A DNA stretch of 64,000 nt from Janthinobacterium psychrotolerans (GTDB lineage: Bacteria; Pseudomonadota; Gammaproteobacteria; Burkholderiales; Burkholderiaceae_D), in the NCBI RefSeq assembly GCF_001677885.1, contig NZ_LOCQ01000052.1, forward strand, positions 124,001 through 188,000. Direction: 5' to 3'. Shown here one piece after another: positions 1 through 7,634 of the stretch; positions within the stretch are counted from its first letter, which is position 1; each line of letters starts with the position of its first letter. The notes below the pieces were generated by a model, which saw only the letters and a program-made list of their open reading frames with translations, was not told where the DNA came from and did not search any database. The translations under genes were made by a program, and so were the position numbers.

Positions 1-91
1 TTTTGGCCAGCTGATCGCCGACGGCGCGCCGGACGCGGTGTTTCGCGATCCGGCCGTCATCAAAAGTTATACGGGAGCCGCGGATGCTTGA
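1..91 (+). CDS. livG: Branched-chain amino acid ABC transporter ATP-binding protein, C-terminal end only (LivG-like)
   Basis: An open frame enters from the left edge and ends at the TGA at 89-91. The visible residues (FGQLIADGAP...DPAVIKSYTGA) match the usual LivG tail, in which a glycine/proline-rich turn is followed by a D-P-x-V-I-x-x-Y-x-G ending. The stop overlaps the start of the next gene (ATG at 84), so the two are translationally coupled, as livG-livF pairs commonly are. Only about 29 residues are present, so the LivG call rests on this tail and on the neighbour. Confidence 0.75.
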   Translation, partial: FGQLIADGAPDAVFRDPAVIKSYTGAADA

Positions 92-785
92 AGTGACCAA
101 TTTGCGCGCCGGCTATGGCGCCATCAATGTGCTGTGGGACGTCTCGTTGACCGTTCAGAAGGGCAAGCTGACGACGATTATCGGCCCCAACGGCGCCGGC
201 AAGACCACCCTGCTGCGCGCCATCATGGGCCTGGTGCCAGCCAGCGCGGGCAGCATCAGCCTCGATGGCAAGGTCCTCAACGGCACGCCAACGTGGAAGA
301 TGAGCGACGCGGCCGTCACGATGATACCCGAAGGCCGCATGACGTTTCGCGACATGAGCGTGGAGGAAAACCTGATCATGGGCGCGTTTCCGAAGGCGCA
401 CCGCGCCCATATGCGCGAGCGGCTCGAGAGTTCCTACGCCATGTTCCCGCGCCTGCGCGAGCGCAGGAAACAGCTGGCCGGCTCGCTGTCGGGCGGCGAA
501 GCGCAGATGCTGGCGATGGCGCGCGGGCTGATGTCGGACCCGCAGCTGCTGATCGTCGACGAGCCGTCGCTGGGCCTGGCGCCGCTGGTAGTGAACGAAC
601 TGTTCGAGATCCTGGCGCGGCTCAATGACGGCCAGCGCACCATCGTGCTGGTCGAGCAGAACACGGCGCGCGCGGTGAAAGTGGCCGACCACGTCTACCT
701 GATGCAAAGCGGCAAGGTGGCGCTGTCGCAGAAGGCGAGCGAAGTCGATCTCGAACATCTGCACGAGCTGTATTTCGCCCGTTAG
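84..785 (+). CDS. livF: Branched-chain amino acid ABC transporter ATP-binding protein LivF
   Basis: This 233-residue ATPase is the length expected of LivF, one of the two cytoplasmic ATPases of the high-affinity Leu/Ile/Val (or amide/urea-type) importer. The Walker A motif GPNGAGKTT lies at residues 34-42, the signature LSGGEAQ at about 135, and Walker B LLIVDEPSLGLAP follows directly. The LivF-typical PEGR...F..MSVEENL stretch is present. It overlaps the upstream livG by 8 nt and is the last gene of that operon, since the next gene is convergent. Substrate cannot be told apart from other HAAT-family importers (urea, amides) because the binding protein and permeases lie outside the window. 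Confidence 0.93.
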   Translation: MLEVTNLRAGYGAINVLWDVSLTVQKGKLTTIIGPNGAGKTTLLRAIMGLVPASAGSISLDGKVLNGTPTWKMSDAAVTMIPEGRMTFRDMSVEENLIMGAFPKAHRAHMRERLESSYAMFPRLRERRKQLAGSLSGGEAQMLAMARGLMSDPQLLIVDEPSLGLAPLVVNELFEILARLNDGQRTIVLVEQNTARAVKVADHVYLMQSGKVALSQKASEVDLEHLHELYFAR

Positions 786-790
786 TATCT

Positions 791-1777
791 TTATTCCTCT
801 TCGTCGACCAGCTTGTCGAACGCGGCCAGCGCGCCCCTGCCCAAGCCGGCCACCACGAACGGGTCGTCAGCATCGAGCTGGGCGGCATCGACCAGCATGC
901 GCAGCTTGCTCAGGCGCTCGCCAAGCGCCAGCGCCTGGGCTTGCGGCGCCGAGCCGGCCTGCCCGGCCTGCGCAATGGCGCTGGTGACGGACTCGGGAAA
1001 CTCCCACAGTTCGGCGATCCTGACCGACAGGATGCGCGCTTGCGCAAATACCTGGGCAATAAAGGCATCCGACTGGGGAAAGGCTTCGGGCACGTGCATC
1101 TGGTCGATCAGCCGGAACGCCACCACCAGGCCGACATTGACCATCAGGCCGGCAAGATAGGCGTCAAAGGCGCTGGCCTGCATGCCGGGGGCCACCAGGC
1201 TGGCGGCCAGCGCGCATTTTTCGGACTGGCGCCAGATCAGCGGCGCCGTGCGCACGGTCAGCCCGCCGTTTTTCATGCTGACGATGGGACGAAAGGCGAC
1301 CCGGGCCAGCAGCATGCGCATATTGCTTTGCCCGAGCAGCGTGATGGCGCCTTCCATGGTGCTGATCGACGGGCTGGAATTGTAGCGCGAATGGTAGCTG
1401 GGCCGGTTCGCTTCGCGGTAGACCTCGGCGACCAGCACCACATCCTGCGCCAGCTGGCGCGACAGCTCGGTCGCGCTCATGTTTTCTTCTTGCAAGGTAC
1501 GCATCAGTTGCGGAATGATGGCCGGAATGCGTGGCACCAGGGCGGCGCCAGCGATCGGTTCAGTGGCCAGGCGCGTCAATTCGTCCAGAATATGCTGCTC
1601 GGCCTGCGCCGGCGCCTGGGCCGAGCCCACAGCCGCCAGCCAGCGGTAGTAGATGGCATCGATTTCGGCAATGGTGGCCGGTTCGTGTTCGACCTTGGGC
1701 GACGCCGCCGCTGTCGTGGCTGGTGCAGGCTTGTTTTTGTCTTCGCCGCCGCTCAGTAATTTTCCTATCCAACCCAT
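791..1777 (-). CDS. HDOD domain signalling protein
   Basis: The protein is 328 residues from the ATG at 1777 (MGWIGKLLSG). An in-frame GTG at 1804 would add 9 residues; the ATG is preferred because GGA sits 6 nt upstream and relatives usually start with a short MGW-type helix. The central part (IPAIIPQLMRTLQEE...LSRQLAQDVVLVAEVYREANRP...ISTMEGAITLLGQSNMRMLLARVAF) is the HDOD fold, a non-catalytic HD-like helical domain of bacterial signalling proteins. There is no EAL, GGDEF or receiver domain, so it is a stand-alone HDOD protein. Its target is unknown. It is convergent with livF, 5 nt apart. Confidence 0.8.
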   Translation of the reverse strand: MGWIGKLLSGGEDKNKPAPATTAAASPKVEHEPATIAEIDAIYYRWLAAVGSAQAPAQAEQHILDELTRLATEPIAGAALVPRIPAIIPQLMRTLQEENMSATELSRQLAQDVVLVAEVYREANRPSYHSRYNSSPSISTMEGAITLLGQSNMRMLLARVAFRPIVSMKNGGLTVRTAPLIWRQSEKCALAASLVAPGMQASAFDAYLAGLMVNVGLVVAFRLIDQMHVPEAFPQSDAFIAQVFAQARILSVRIAELWEFPESVTSAIAQAGQAGSAPQAQALALGERLSKLRMLVDAAQLDADDPFVVAGLGRGALAAFDKLVDEEE

Positions 1778-1897
1778 ATTCTGTCCAAGCCCTGTATGCA
1801 TCACTATCGGGAAATTCCAACCGTGATTTTACCTGATACAGTGGCGCCTGCGCGCAAAGCATCCCGGGCCGCGCCAGGAAATTGAACAGAGGTCATC

Positions 1898-2482
1898 ATG
1901 CACAACAGCCTTGCCCATTACATCAGCACCCAGGCCTACAACAATGCCTGGGCCAACCATCGCCTGTACCAGGCGTGCGGCCAGTTGTCGCCGTCCGAGT
2001 TCCGGGCCGTGCGCACCAGCTTTTTTCCCACCATCCAGGCCACGCTGAACCATATCTTGACGTGCGACTGGTTTTACCTCGATGCGCTCGAACGCGAACT
2101 GCGCGGCGAGCCGCCGCATCCCGATTGCTACGTTTTCTTTGCGCAAGACGAACCGTTCGACAATTGCCCTGCGCTGCAGGCGGCCCAGCGCGCTTCGGAT
2201 GAACGGCTGATCGCGCACTGCCGCCAGCTCATCGACGCCGACCTGGCGCGCCCCGTCACCATCCTGCGCGACACGCCGCAGGTCGATACGCGCATGCGCC
2301 TGCTGGCGCATCTGTTCCAGCACCAGATCCATCACCGGGGCCAGGTGCATGCCATGCTGGCCGGCACCCACGTCGAACCGCCGCAACTGGACGAATTTTA
2401 CTGTGCCGGCGAGGCGGAGCTACGGGCGCAGGATTTTGCCGAGCTGGGCTGGACCGAGCCGGAGGTATGGGGCGCACGCTGA
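1898..2482 (+). CDS. DinB family protein
   Basis: This 194-residue protein begins MHNSLAHYISTQAYNNAWANHRLYQAC, typical of the DinB/YfiT four-helix bundle. The metal-binding histidines expected of the family are visible: one in the first half (TLNHILTCDWFYLDAL, about residue 50) and the HQIHHRGQVHAML motif near residue 145. DinB proteins are cytoplasmic metalloproteins, often thiol-dependent transferases or damage-inducible proteins of unknown substrate; nothing here identifies the substrate. The gene stands alone and is convergent with the VOC gene, whose stop follows 2 nt later. Confidence 0.85.
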   Translation: MHNSLAHYISTQAYNNAWANHRLYQACGQLSPSEFRAVRTSFFPTIQATLNHILTCDWFYLDALERELRGEPPHPDCYVFFAQDEPFDNCPALQAAQRASDERLIAHCRQLIDADLARPVTILRDTPQVDTRMRLLAHLFQHQIHHRGQVHAMLAGTHVEPPQLDEFYCAGEAELRAQDFAELGWTEPEVWGAR

Positions 2483-2483
2483 A

Positions 2484-2876
2484 CTATTCCTCCTCGTGGC
2501 AGCACACGCACAGCTTGTTGCCATCGAGGTCGCGAAAATAGGCGCCGTAATAATGCGCGTGGTAATGCGGCCGCAAGCCGGGCGGACCTTCGCACACCGC
2601 GCCTTGCGCCAGCGCCGCCCGGTAGCAGCGGTCGACTTGCGCGCGGCTGCTGGCCAGCAGCGCCGTCATCTGGCCATTGCCGGGCGATGCCGCCTGGCCA
2701 TCGTGCGGCGCACCGAGCACGAACAGCGGACGCGGCACGCCAGGCGTCATCCAGCCCGCCCAGGGCTTGGCCGGGTCGTGAAACTTCTGCACCAGGCCCA
2801 GTTCACCGAGCAGGTCAGTATAAAACGCGCAAGCACGTGCAAAATCATTGGTACCGAGACAGAGATGGGACAGCAT
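2484..2876 (-). CDS. Glyoxalase/bleomycin resistance (VOC) family protein
   Basis: From the ATG at 2876 the protein has 130 residues: MLSHLCLGTNDFARACAFYTDLLGELGL...FRDLDGNKLCVCCHEEE. The paired beta-alpha-beta-beta-beta halves, the N-terminal H-x-x-L-G-T-x-D motif and the terminal DLDGNKL(C) strand are hallmarks of the vicinal oxygen chelate fold. The histidine of SHL and the HYHAHYYGAYFRD segment could supply metal ligands. Substrate is not predictable. The longer frame reading upstream to 3065 is an antisense artefact of the acetyltransferase gene. The promoter lies in the roughly 80-nt divergent gap shared with that gene. Confidence 0.85.
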   Translation of the reverse strand: MLSHLCLGTNDFARACAFYTDLLGELGLVQKFHDPAKPWAGWMTPGVPRPLFVLGAPHDGQAASPGNGQMTALLASSRAQVDRCYRAALAQGAVCEGPPGLRPHYHAHYYGAYFRDLDGNKLCVCCHEEE

Positions 2877-2958
2877 GCAATTCCTTTCAACAGGCGGCGG
2901 TGCGAACGGTAAAACCCTTGCCTGATTATAATGGCGCATCTCTTTTTGATACGCCACC

Positions 2959-3498
2959 ATGACCGACGCCCACCGCCTCGCCTTGCATCCCCCCACCCCC
3001 GCCGACACGCATGATCTGCTGGCGTTCGAACTGGACAACCGTGCCCATTTCGAAACCTGGGTCACGGCCCGTTCACCGTCGTATTACAGCGCGGACGCGA
3101 TCGCCGCCATGATCGACCAGGCACAGCGCGAACGCGAGCAGGACCAGTCTTACCAGTTCCTGGCCAAGCTCGACGGGCGGATCGTCGGCAGGGTCAATCT
3201 GACGGGCGTGACGCGCCCCTACTTCAACAAGGCGCAGCTGGGCTACCGCATCGGCGCCCAGTTTGGCGGCCGCGGCTATGCCAGCCGCCTGGTGGCGCTG
3301 CTGCTGGAACAGGCGTTCGGGCCGCTGGACCTGTGGCGCCTGGAGTCGATCGTGCGCCTGCCCAACCTGGCCTCGGCGAAGGTACTGCAGCGCAATGGTT
3401 TTCATCAATATGGCATGTCGGAACAAGCCATGTATTTCGACGGCGCCTGGCGCGACTTGCTGTATTTCGAACGCCGCAGGCAGCAAGACCTCACCTAG
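2959..3498 (+). CDS. GNAT family N-acetyltransferase (RimJ/RimL-like)
   Basis: The 179-residue protein reads MTDAHRLALHPPTPADTHDLLAFELDNRAHFETWV..., the N-terminal layout of the RimJ/RimL branch, which acetylates N-termini of ribosomal or other proteins or small amines. The acetyl-CoA loop is degenerate but recognisable in LGYRIGAQFGGRGYASRLVALLLEQAF at about residues 95-120, followed by the RLESIVRLPNLASAKVLQRNGF strand-helix typical of the family. It is monocistronic, divergent from the VOC gene, and the acceptor is unknown. Confidence 0.87.
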   Translation: MTDAHRLALHPPTPADTHDLLAFELDNRAHFETWVTARSPSYYSADAIAAMIDQAQREREQDQSYQFLAKLDGRIVGRVNLTGVTRPYFNKAQLGYRIGAQFGGRGYASRLVALLLEQAFGPLDLWRLESIVRLPNLASAKVLQRNGFHQYGMSEQAMYFDGAWRDLLYFERRRQQDLT

Positions 3499-3511
3499 GT
3501 CAAGAAAAACC

Positions 3512-3633
3512 GAGCAATTGCTCTGCAAAATGGGATTTTCTCCGTAAAAGTTATAAGCTGGGCATGAAGGCGCGCTCTCCCGGCGCTCGATGGCCTGGTC
3601 TTCTTGCGCACTGCGTGCGCTCACTTTTACGGA
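3512..3633 (+). promoter_or_regulatory. Structured leader of the oleate hydratase gene (12-nt palindrome and an 11-bp inverted repeat)
   Basis: The gap before ohyA holds three symmetrical sequences: a perfect palindrome GAGCAATTGCTC at 3512-3523; an 11-bp perfect inverted repeat TCCGTAAAAGT (3541-3551) / ACTTTTACGGA (3623-3633); and within it a smaller hairpin GCGCAC-TGC-GTGCGC (3606-3620). The right arm ends 7 nt before the ATG and contains the only purine-rich segment (ACGGA) able to act as ribosome binding site, so pairing of the arms would occlude it. The palindrome is a possible operator. Function is inferred from symmetry only. Confidence 0.45.
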
Positions 3634-3640
3634 AAAAAGC

Positions 3641-5215
3641 ATGACCCATACAACGAAAAAAGCCTGGCTGGTTGGCGGCGGCATCGGCTCGCTGGCGGCA
3701 GCCGCCTTCATGCTGCGCGACGGCGGCATGCAGGGCAGCAATATCACCATCCTCGAAGCGGCAAGCCTTGCCGGCGGCAGCCTGGACGGCGGCGGCAATG
3801 CCGAAGACGGCTACACCTTGCGCGGCGGCCGCATGCTGACCACCGACAATTACGAATGCACCTGGGACTTGTTCAAGAGCATCCCGTCGCTGGAAAACCC
3901 GGGCCAGAGCGTCCATGAAGAAACCATCGCCTTCAATCAGCGGCATCTGCCTCACTCGCGCGCGCGCCTGGTCGACCGCAACCGTTACAAGGTCGATGTC
4001 GGCAGCATGGGGTTCTCCATGCAGGACCGGCTGGAACTGCTGAAACTGACGGAAGCCGGCGAAGGCGCGCTGGGCAACAGCGCGATTACCGACTGGCTGT
4101 CGCCCGAATTTTTCGACACCAAATTCTGGTACATGTGGGCCACCACCTTTGCCTTCCAGCCCTGGCATAGCGCGGTGGAATTCAAGCGCTACCTCCACCG
4201 TTTCATGCTGGAGTTTTCGCGCATCGAGACGCTGGCCGGCGTCAAGCGCACCATCTACAACCAGTACGATTCGCTGGTGCGCCCGCTAGTCGCCTGGCTG
4301 CGCGGGCAAGGCGTGATCGTGATCCACGATTGCACGGTGACCGACATCGCCATCGACGAACAGGACGGCAAGCTGACGGCCACCGCCCTGCACTGCCAGC
4401 GCCGGGGCCTGGCCGACGTGATCGCCGTCGAGCAGGGCGACCTGGTATTTTTCCAGAATGGCTCGATGACGGATGCTTCCAGCCACGGTTCGATGCAGAG
4501 CGCGCCGCGCAGGCTGACCAAGGCCGACAGCGGCGGCTGGCGCCTGTGGGAAAAACTGGCACAGGGACGCCCGGACCTGGGCCGCCCTGCCGCCTTCAAC
4601 AGCAGCATTCCCGAATCGTACTGGGCCTCCTATACGGTCACGCTGAAAGACCCGGCGTTTTTCGACAAGATGGAACAGTTCACGGGCAACCAGGCCGGCA
4701 CGGGCGGCCTGGTCACTTTCAAGGACAGCAACTGGTTGATGTCGGTGGTGCTGGCGCACCAGCCGCACTTTGCCGGCCAGCCGGAAGGTGTGCAAGTGTT
4801 CTGGGGCTATGCGCTGCACCCCGACCGCATCGGCAACTTCGTCGCCAAGCCCATGTCCGACTGCAGCGGCGCCGACATCCTGCGCGAGTTGTGCGGCCAC
4901 CTGAATTTCGACCTGGCGATTATGGACAGCGCCATTTGCATTCCCTGCCGCATGCCGTATATCACCAGCATGTTTATGCCGCGCAACAAGAGCGACCGCC
5001 CGCTGCCCGTGCCCGAGCGTTCCACCAACCTGGCCATGGTCAGCCAGTTCGTCGAACTGGCCGATGACGTCGTATTCACGGTGGAATACTCGGTGCGCGC
5101 CGCACAGACGGCCGTGTACCAGTTGCTCGACATACAGCGCGAAATACCCCCCATCCATGACCACGACAAGTCGCTCAAGGTCCAGCTCGATGCCATGATC
5201 AAGGCATTCAAATAA
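3641..5215 (+). CDS. ohyA: Oleate hydratase (MCRA family)
   Basis: The protein has 524 residues from the ATG at 3641; the longer frame from 3590 includes leader sequence. It belongs to the FAD-binding oleate hydratase/myosin-cross-reactive-antigen family, which adds water to the cis-9 double bond of unsaturated fatty acids to give 10-hydroxy acids. The dinucleotide motif GGGIGSLAAAAFMLRD is at residues 12-27, followed by ILEA and by RGGRMLTTDNYECTWDLF at 61-78. This matches the family motif RGGR-x-M...YECLWDL, but the residue after RGGR is Met65 rather than the glutamate found in many characterised enzymes. Length is typical. It is monocistronic. Likely roles are detoxification of host- or plant-derived unsaturated fatty acids or membrane adaptation. 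Confidence 0.94.
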   Translation: MTHTTKKAWLVGGGIGSLAAAAFMLRDGGMQGSNITILEAASLAGGSLDGGGNAEDGYTLRGGRMLTTDNYECTWDLFKSIPSLENPGQSVHEETIAFNQRHLPHSRARLVDRNRYKVDVGSMGFSMQDRLELLKLTEAGEGALGNSAITDWLSPEFFDTKFWYMWATTFAFQPWHSAVEFKRYLHRFMLEFSRIETLAGVKRTIYNQYDSLVRPLVAWLRGQGVIVIHDCTVTDIAIDEQDGKLTATALHCQRRGLADVIAVEQGDLVFFQNGSMTDASSHGSMQSAPRRLTKADSGGWRLWEKLAQGRPDLGRPAAFNSSIPESYWASYTVTLKDPAFFDKMEQFTGNQAGTGGLVTFKDSNWLMSVVLAHQPHFAGQPEGVQVFWGYALHPDRIGNFVAKPMSDCSGADILRELCGHLNFDLAIMDSAICIPCRMPYITSMFMPRNKSDRPLPVPERSTNLAMVSQFVELADDVVFTVEYSVRAAQTAVYQLLDIQREIPPIHDHDKSLKVQLDAMIKAFK

Positions 5216-5246
5216 GCGGCTTTCCTGGCATCCAGACTGTTTTTTT

Positions 5247-5278
5247 CTTTGCACTGGCGACTTTGCGCCAGCGCAAAG
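5247..5278. other. Strong imperfect hairpin downstream of ohyA
   Basis: CTTTGC-A-CTGGCG, a 6-nt loop, then CGCCAG-C-GCAAAG forms a 12-bp stem with one A/C mismatch. A run of T lies on the 5' side (5239-5246) and no T-run follows on the + strand, so it is not a canonical intrinsic terminator for ohyA. It could still stabilise the 3' end or help termination. Confidence 0.45.
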
Positions 5279-5341
5279 CGTGGATGCGTTTGACTGACAG
5301 ACTCAAGGTTCGGGAATCTTATCAACCTTGGCGAGTCCAAC

Positions 5342-5593
5342 ATGAAACTGCGCAATCGCCTGTTTGAACACGTGCTGCTGATGCTGCTGTTGGCCCTGGC
5401 CATTTTCGGCGCCGCCATCGTGCTGGCCTGGATGACGCAATGGGCTGAAACCCTGCAATTGCCGGCTTACCTGGTCTACGGCATGCATCTGATCGGCATG
5501 GTGCTGTTCTTTCTCGACGGCTGCGTCGTCATTGCGGCCAGCAGCATACTCGCGGCACGCCTGTACCAGTTCTTGTCGAAGGAGGACATATGA
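5342..5593 (+). CDS. Small two-TM membrane protein, unknown function
   Basis: The 83-residue product starts MKLRNRLFEHVLLMLLLALAIFGAAIVLAWM and has a second hydrophobic stretch YGMHLIGMVLFFLDGCVVIAASSILAARL, so two transmembrane helices are predicted with a short cytosolic tail. Its stop overlaps the start of the next small gene (ATGA at 5590-5593), and a strong AAGGAGG-type site precedes that start, so the two form a unit. I do not recognise a family. Coding status is supported by the coupling and by hydrophobic periodicity. Confidence 0.6.
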   Translation: MKLRNRLFEHVLLMLLLALAIFGAAIVLAWMTQWAETLQLPAYLVYGMHLIGMVLFFLDGCVVIAASSILAARLYQFLSKEDI

Positions 5594-5835
5594 CAACGTT
5601 ACACCCGATATTCACGCTGCGCCACCCACGCCGATTCTGGCTGAGCTCGCTCGCCATCGCCTTGATCTGCGCCATCGTGCTCGCGCCATGGCTCGACAAT
5701 TCTCCCTGGCTGGTGGCCATCCCCCTGGTGGTCGGCGGCCTGCTGGTGGCGCTGGGCGAACTGTGGGAAGAACTGCGTGGCCAGCCATTGCCGGGCGGCG
5801 GAAACGACCGCGCCACGCCTTGCCGGCGCCCCTGA
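5590..5835 (+). CDS. Small two-TM membrane protein, unknown function
   Basis: The 81-residue product MTTLHPIFTLRHPRRFWLSSLAIALICAIVLAPWLDNSPWLVAIPLVVGGLLVALGELWEEL... has two hydrophobic helices separated by a short loop, and an Arg/Gly/Pro-rich tail that is probably cytosolic. It starts at the ATGA overlap with the preceding membrane protein, with AAGGAGG 5 nt upstream. No family is recognised. The pair is followed after about 150 nt by the interrupted signal peptidase gene and may belong to the same transcript. Confidence 0.6.
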   Translation: MTTLHPIFTLRHPRRFWLSSLAIALICAIVLAPWLDNSPWLVAIPLVVGGLLVALGELWEELRGQPLPGGGNDRATPCRRP

Positions 5836-5983
5836 TCCCATTCCATGAGGCCGGCGCGCAACAGCTTCAGGCAATTTACAGCGGCCAGCGCGCCGTTTAA
5901 GAATGGCTTCAGTCTCGCCGGGCATCGTGGCCATGTGCTGCAAACAAGACAGCAGCCCCACCATGCCACCCTGACGAGAAAGA

Positions 5984-6670
5984 ATGACCATGCCGATCAG
6001 CACCTAGCTGCGCGCCAACAAAGGTTTTATCCTGTTCCTGATGCTGTTCGGCGTATTCCGCACGGCCGTGGCTGACTGGAATCCCATCCCCTCGGCCTCA
6101 ATGCGCCCCAACCTGCTCGAAGGCGACGTGGTCTTCGTCAACCGCCTGGCCTATAACGTCAAGGTACCGCTGACCGACATCGTGCTGCAGCAGACGGGCG
6201 AACCGGAACGCGGCGACATCGTCACGTTTTCGTCGCCCCTGGATGGCACGCGCCTGATCAAGCGCATCATCGGCCTGCCCGGCGATACGGTGGCCATGCG
6301 CAACGAACAGCTGTTCATCAATGGCCAGGCGGCGCAGTACGGCGCGTTTGACACGGTCGCCGAAACCGTCACCACGGTCGGCCAGTTGCAGGCCCGGCGG
6401 GTCAGCGAACAGGGCAGCGGACAGGCGCAGGCGCATCGCATCCAGTTGCTACCGCAATTGCCGGCGCGGCGCAATTTCGCCGCCGTCACCGTGCCCGCCG
6501 GCCACTACATGATGCTGGGCGATAACCGCGACAACAGCGCCGACTCGCGCTACTTCGGCTTCGTGCCGCGCGCACTGCTGATCGGCAAGGCCGAGCGCAT
6601 CCTCGTGTCGGCCAATATCCAGGAGCATTGGCAGCCACGGTTCGACCGTTTCGGCATGAAGTTGCAGTAA
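5984..6670 (+). pseudogene. lepB: Signal peptidase I (LepB) gene with an in-frame amber codon near the N-terminus
   Basis: Signal peptidase I cleaves Sec and Tat signal peptides on the periplasmic face. From 6008 the frame reads LRANKGFILFLMLFGVFRTAVADWNPIPSASMRPNLLEGDVVFVNRLAYNVKV. The catalytic serine is in PSASMRP, the lysine lies in the DGTRLIKRIIGLPGD box, and the late GDNRDNSADSRYFG box is intact. The natural start (ATG 5984 or 5990: MTMPIST) runs into TAG at 6005-6007, where one base (TGG) would restore a Trp-Leu-Arg sequence. No ATG, GTG or TTG lies between the TAG and the ATG at 6041, and starting there would remove half of the N-terminal anchor. It is either a pseudogene, a read-through gene, or a sequencing error. 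At about 220 residues it is a short paralogue type. Confidence 0.8.
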
Positions 6671-6717
6671 CACCATAGCGCATGCGCAAGGGATTTTTGG
6701 CGTAGCATGTGGGCATC

Positions 6718-7581
6718 ATGCATACACCACTATCCCCCAGCCAGCCCTGCGCCAGCCACGGCGAGGCCGCCGATCAACTGGCGCAGTTCCTGCAACGCCA
6801 TTCCGACGTGCTGCTGCTGACGGGCGCCGGCATCAGCACGGCGTCCGGCATTCCCGACTACCGCGATACCGATGGCGTGCGGCGCGGCAATGCACCGGTG
6901 CAAGGACCGGAGTTCCGCCGCCAGCCGGCCGTGCAGCGCCGCTACTGGGCGCGCAGCATGGTCGGTTATCCCGCCCTGGCGCGCGCGCAAGCCAATCCCG
7001 GCCACCTGGCCATCGCCCGGCTGGCCCAGCAGGGCAGCATCGGCGGCCTGGTCACGCAAAATGTCGATGGCCTGCACCAGCAGGCCGGCAGCAGCGGCGT
7101 CACCGAATTGCACGGCAGCATACATGCGGTGGTCTGCCTCGATTGCCACGCCCACTATGCGCGCCGCACGGTGCAAAACATGCTCGAATACGACAACCCG
7201 CAGATGATAGGGACTACCGCCACGCCCGCGCCCGATGGCGACGCCCTGCTCGAACCGGGCCAGCTGGCCAGCTTTATCGTGCCGCGCTGCCTGCACTGCG
7301 GCGGCATGCTGAAACCTGACGTGGTGTTTTTCGGCGACGGCGTCCCCGCCGCCTGCGCCGCCGAAGCGGCGCAAAAGATGCAGGACGCCAGCGCCCTGCT
7401 GGTGATCGGCTCGTCCGTAATGGTGTATTCGAGTTTTCGCCTGTGCCGCATGGCGGCGGAAAGCGGCAAGCCGGTGGCCGCCATCAACCTGGGCAAGACG
7501 CGCGCCGATGCGCTGCTGGCGTTCAAGCTCGACACCCCGGCGCAGGACATCCTGCCGCTTGTCGCCGCCTTGCTGGCATGA
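6718..7581 (+). CDS. Sir2 family NAD-dependent protein deacylase
   Basis: The 287-residue protein (ATG at 6718; a GTG at 6709 is in frame) carries the sirtuin signatures in order: LLLTGAGISTASGIPDYRD near residue 35, LVTQNVDGLHQQAGS (the TQNxDxLH motif), the catalytic histidine in TELHGSIHAVVC, a zinc site of two CxxC pairs (CLDC and CLHC, about 60 residues apart), and VIGSSVMVYSSF near the C-terminus. It removes acyl groups from lysine using NAD+, giving nicotinamide and O-acyl-ADP-ribose, in the cytoplasm. The long insertion between the zinc pairs is typical of class II bacterial sirtuins. The gene stands alone. Confidence 0.93.
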   Translation: MHTPLSPSQPCASHGEAADQLAQFLQRHSDVLLLTGAGISTASGIPDYRDTDGVRRGNAPVQGPEFRRQPAVQRRYWARSMVGYPALARAQANPGHLAIARLAQQGSIGGLVTQNVDGLHQQAGSSGVTELHGSIHAVVCLDCHAHYARRTVQNMLEYDNPQMIGTTATPAPDGDALLEPGQLASFIVPRCLHCGGMLKPDVVFFGDGVPAACAAEAAQKMQDASALLVIGSSVMVYSSFRLCRMAAESGKPVAAINLGKTRADALLAFKLDTPAQDILPLVAALLA

Positions 7582-7634
7582 CGCTGCGCGGCATGGCCGC
7601 ACTGGCTATACTATGCAATTAACAAGGAGAATAC

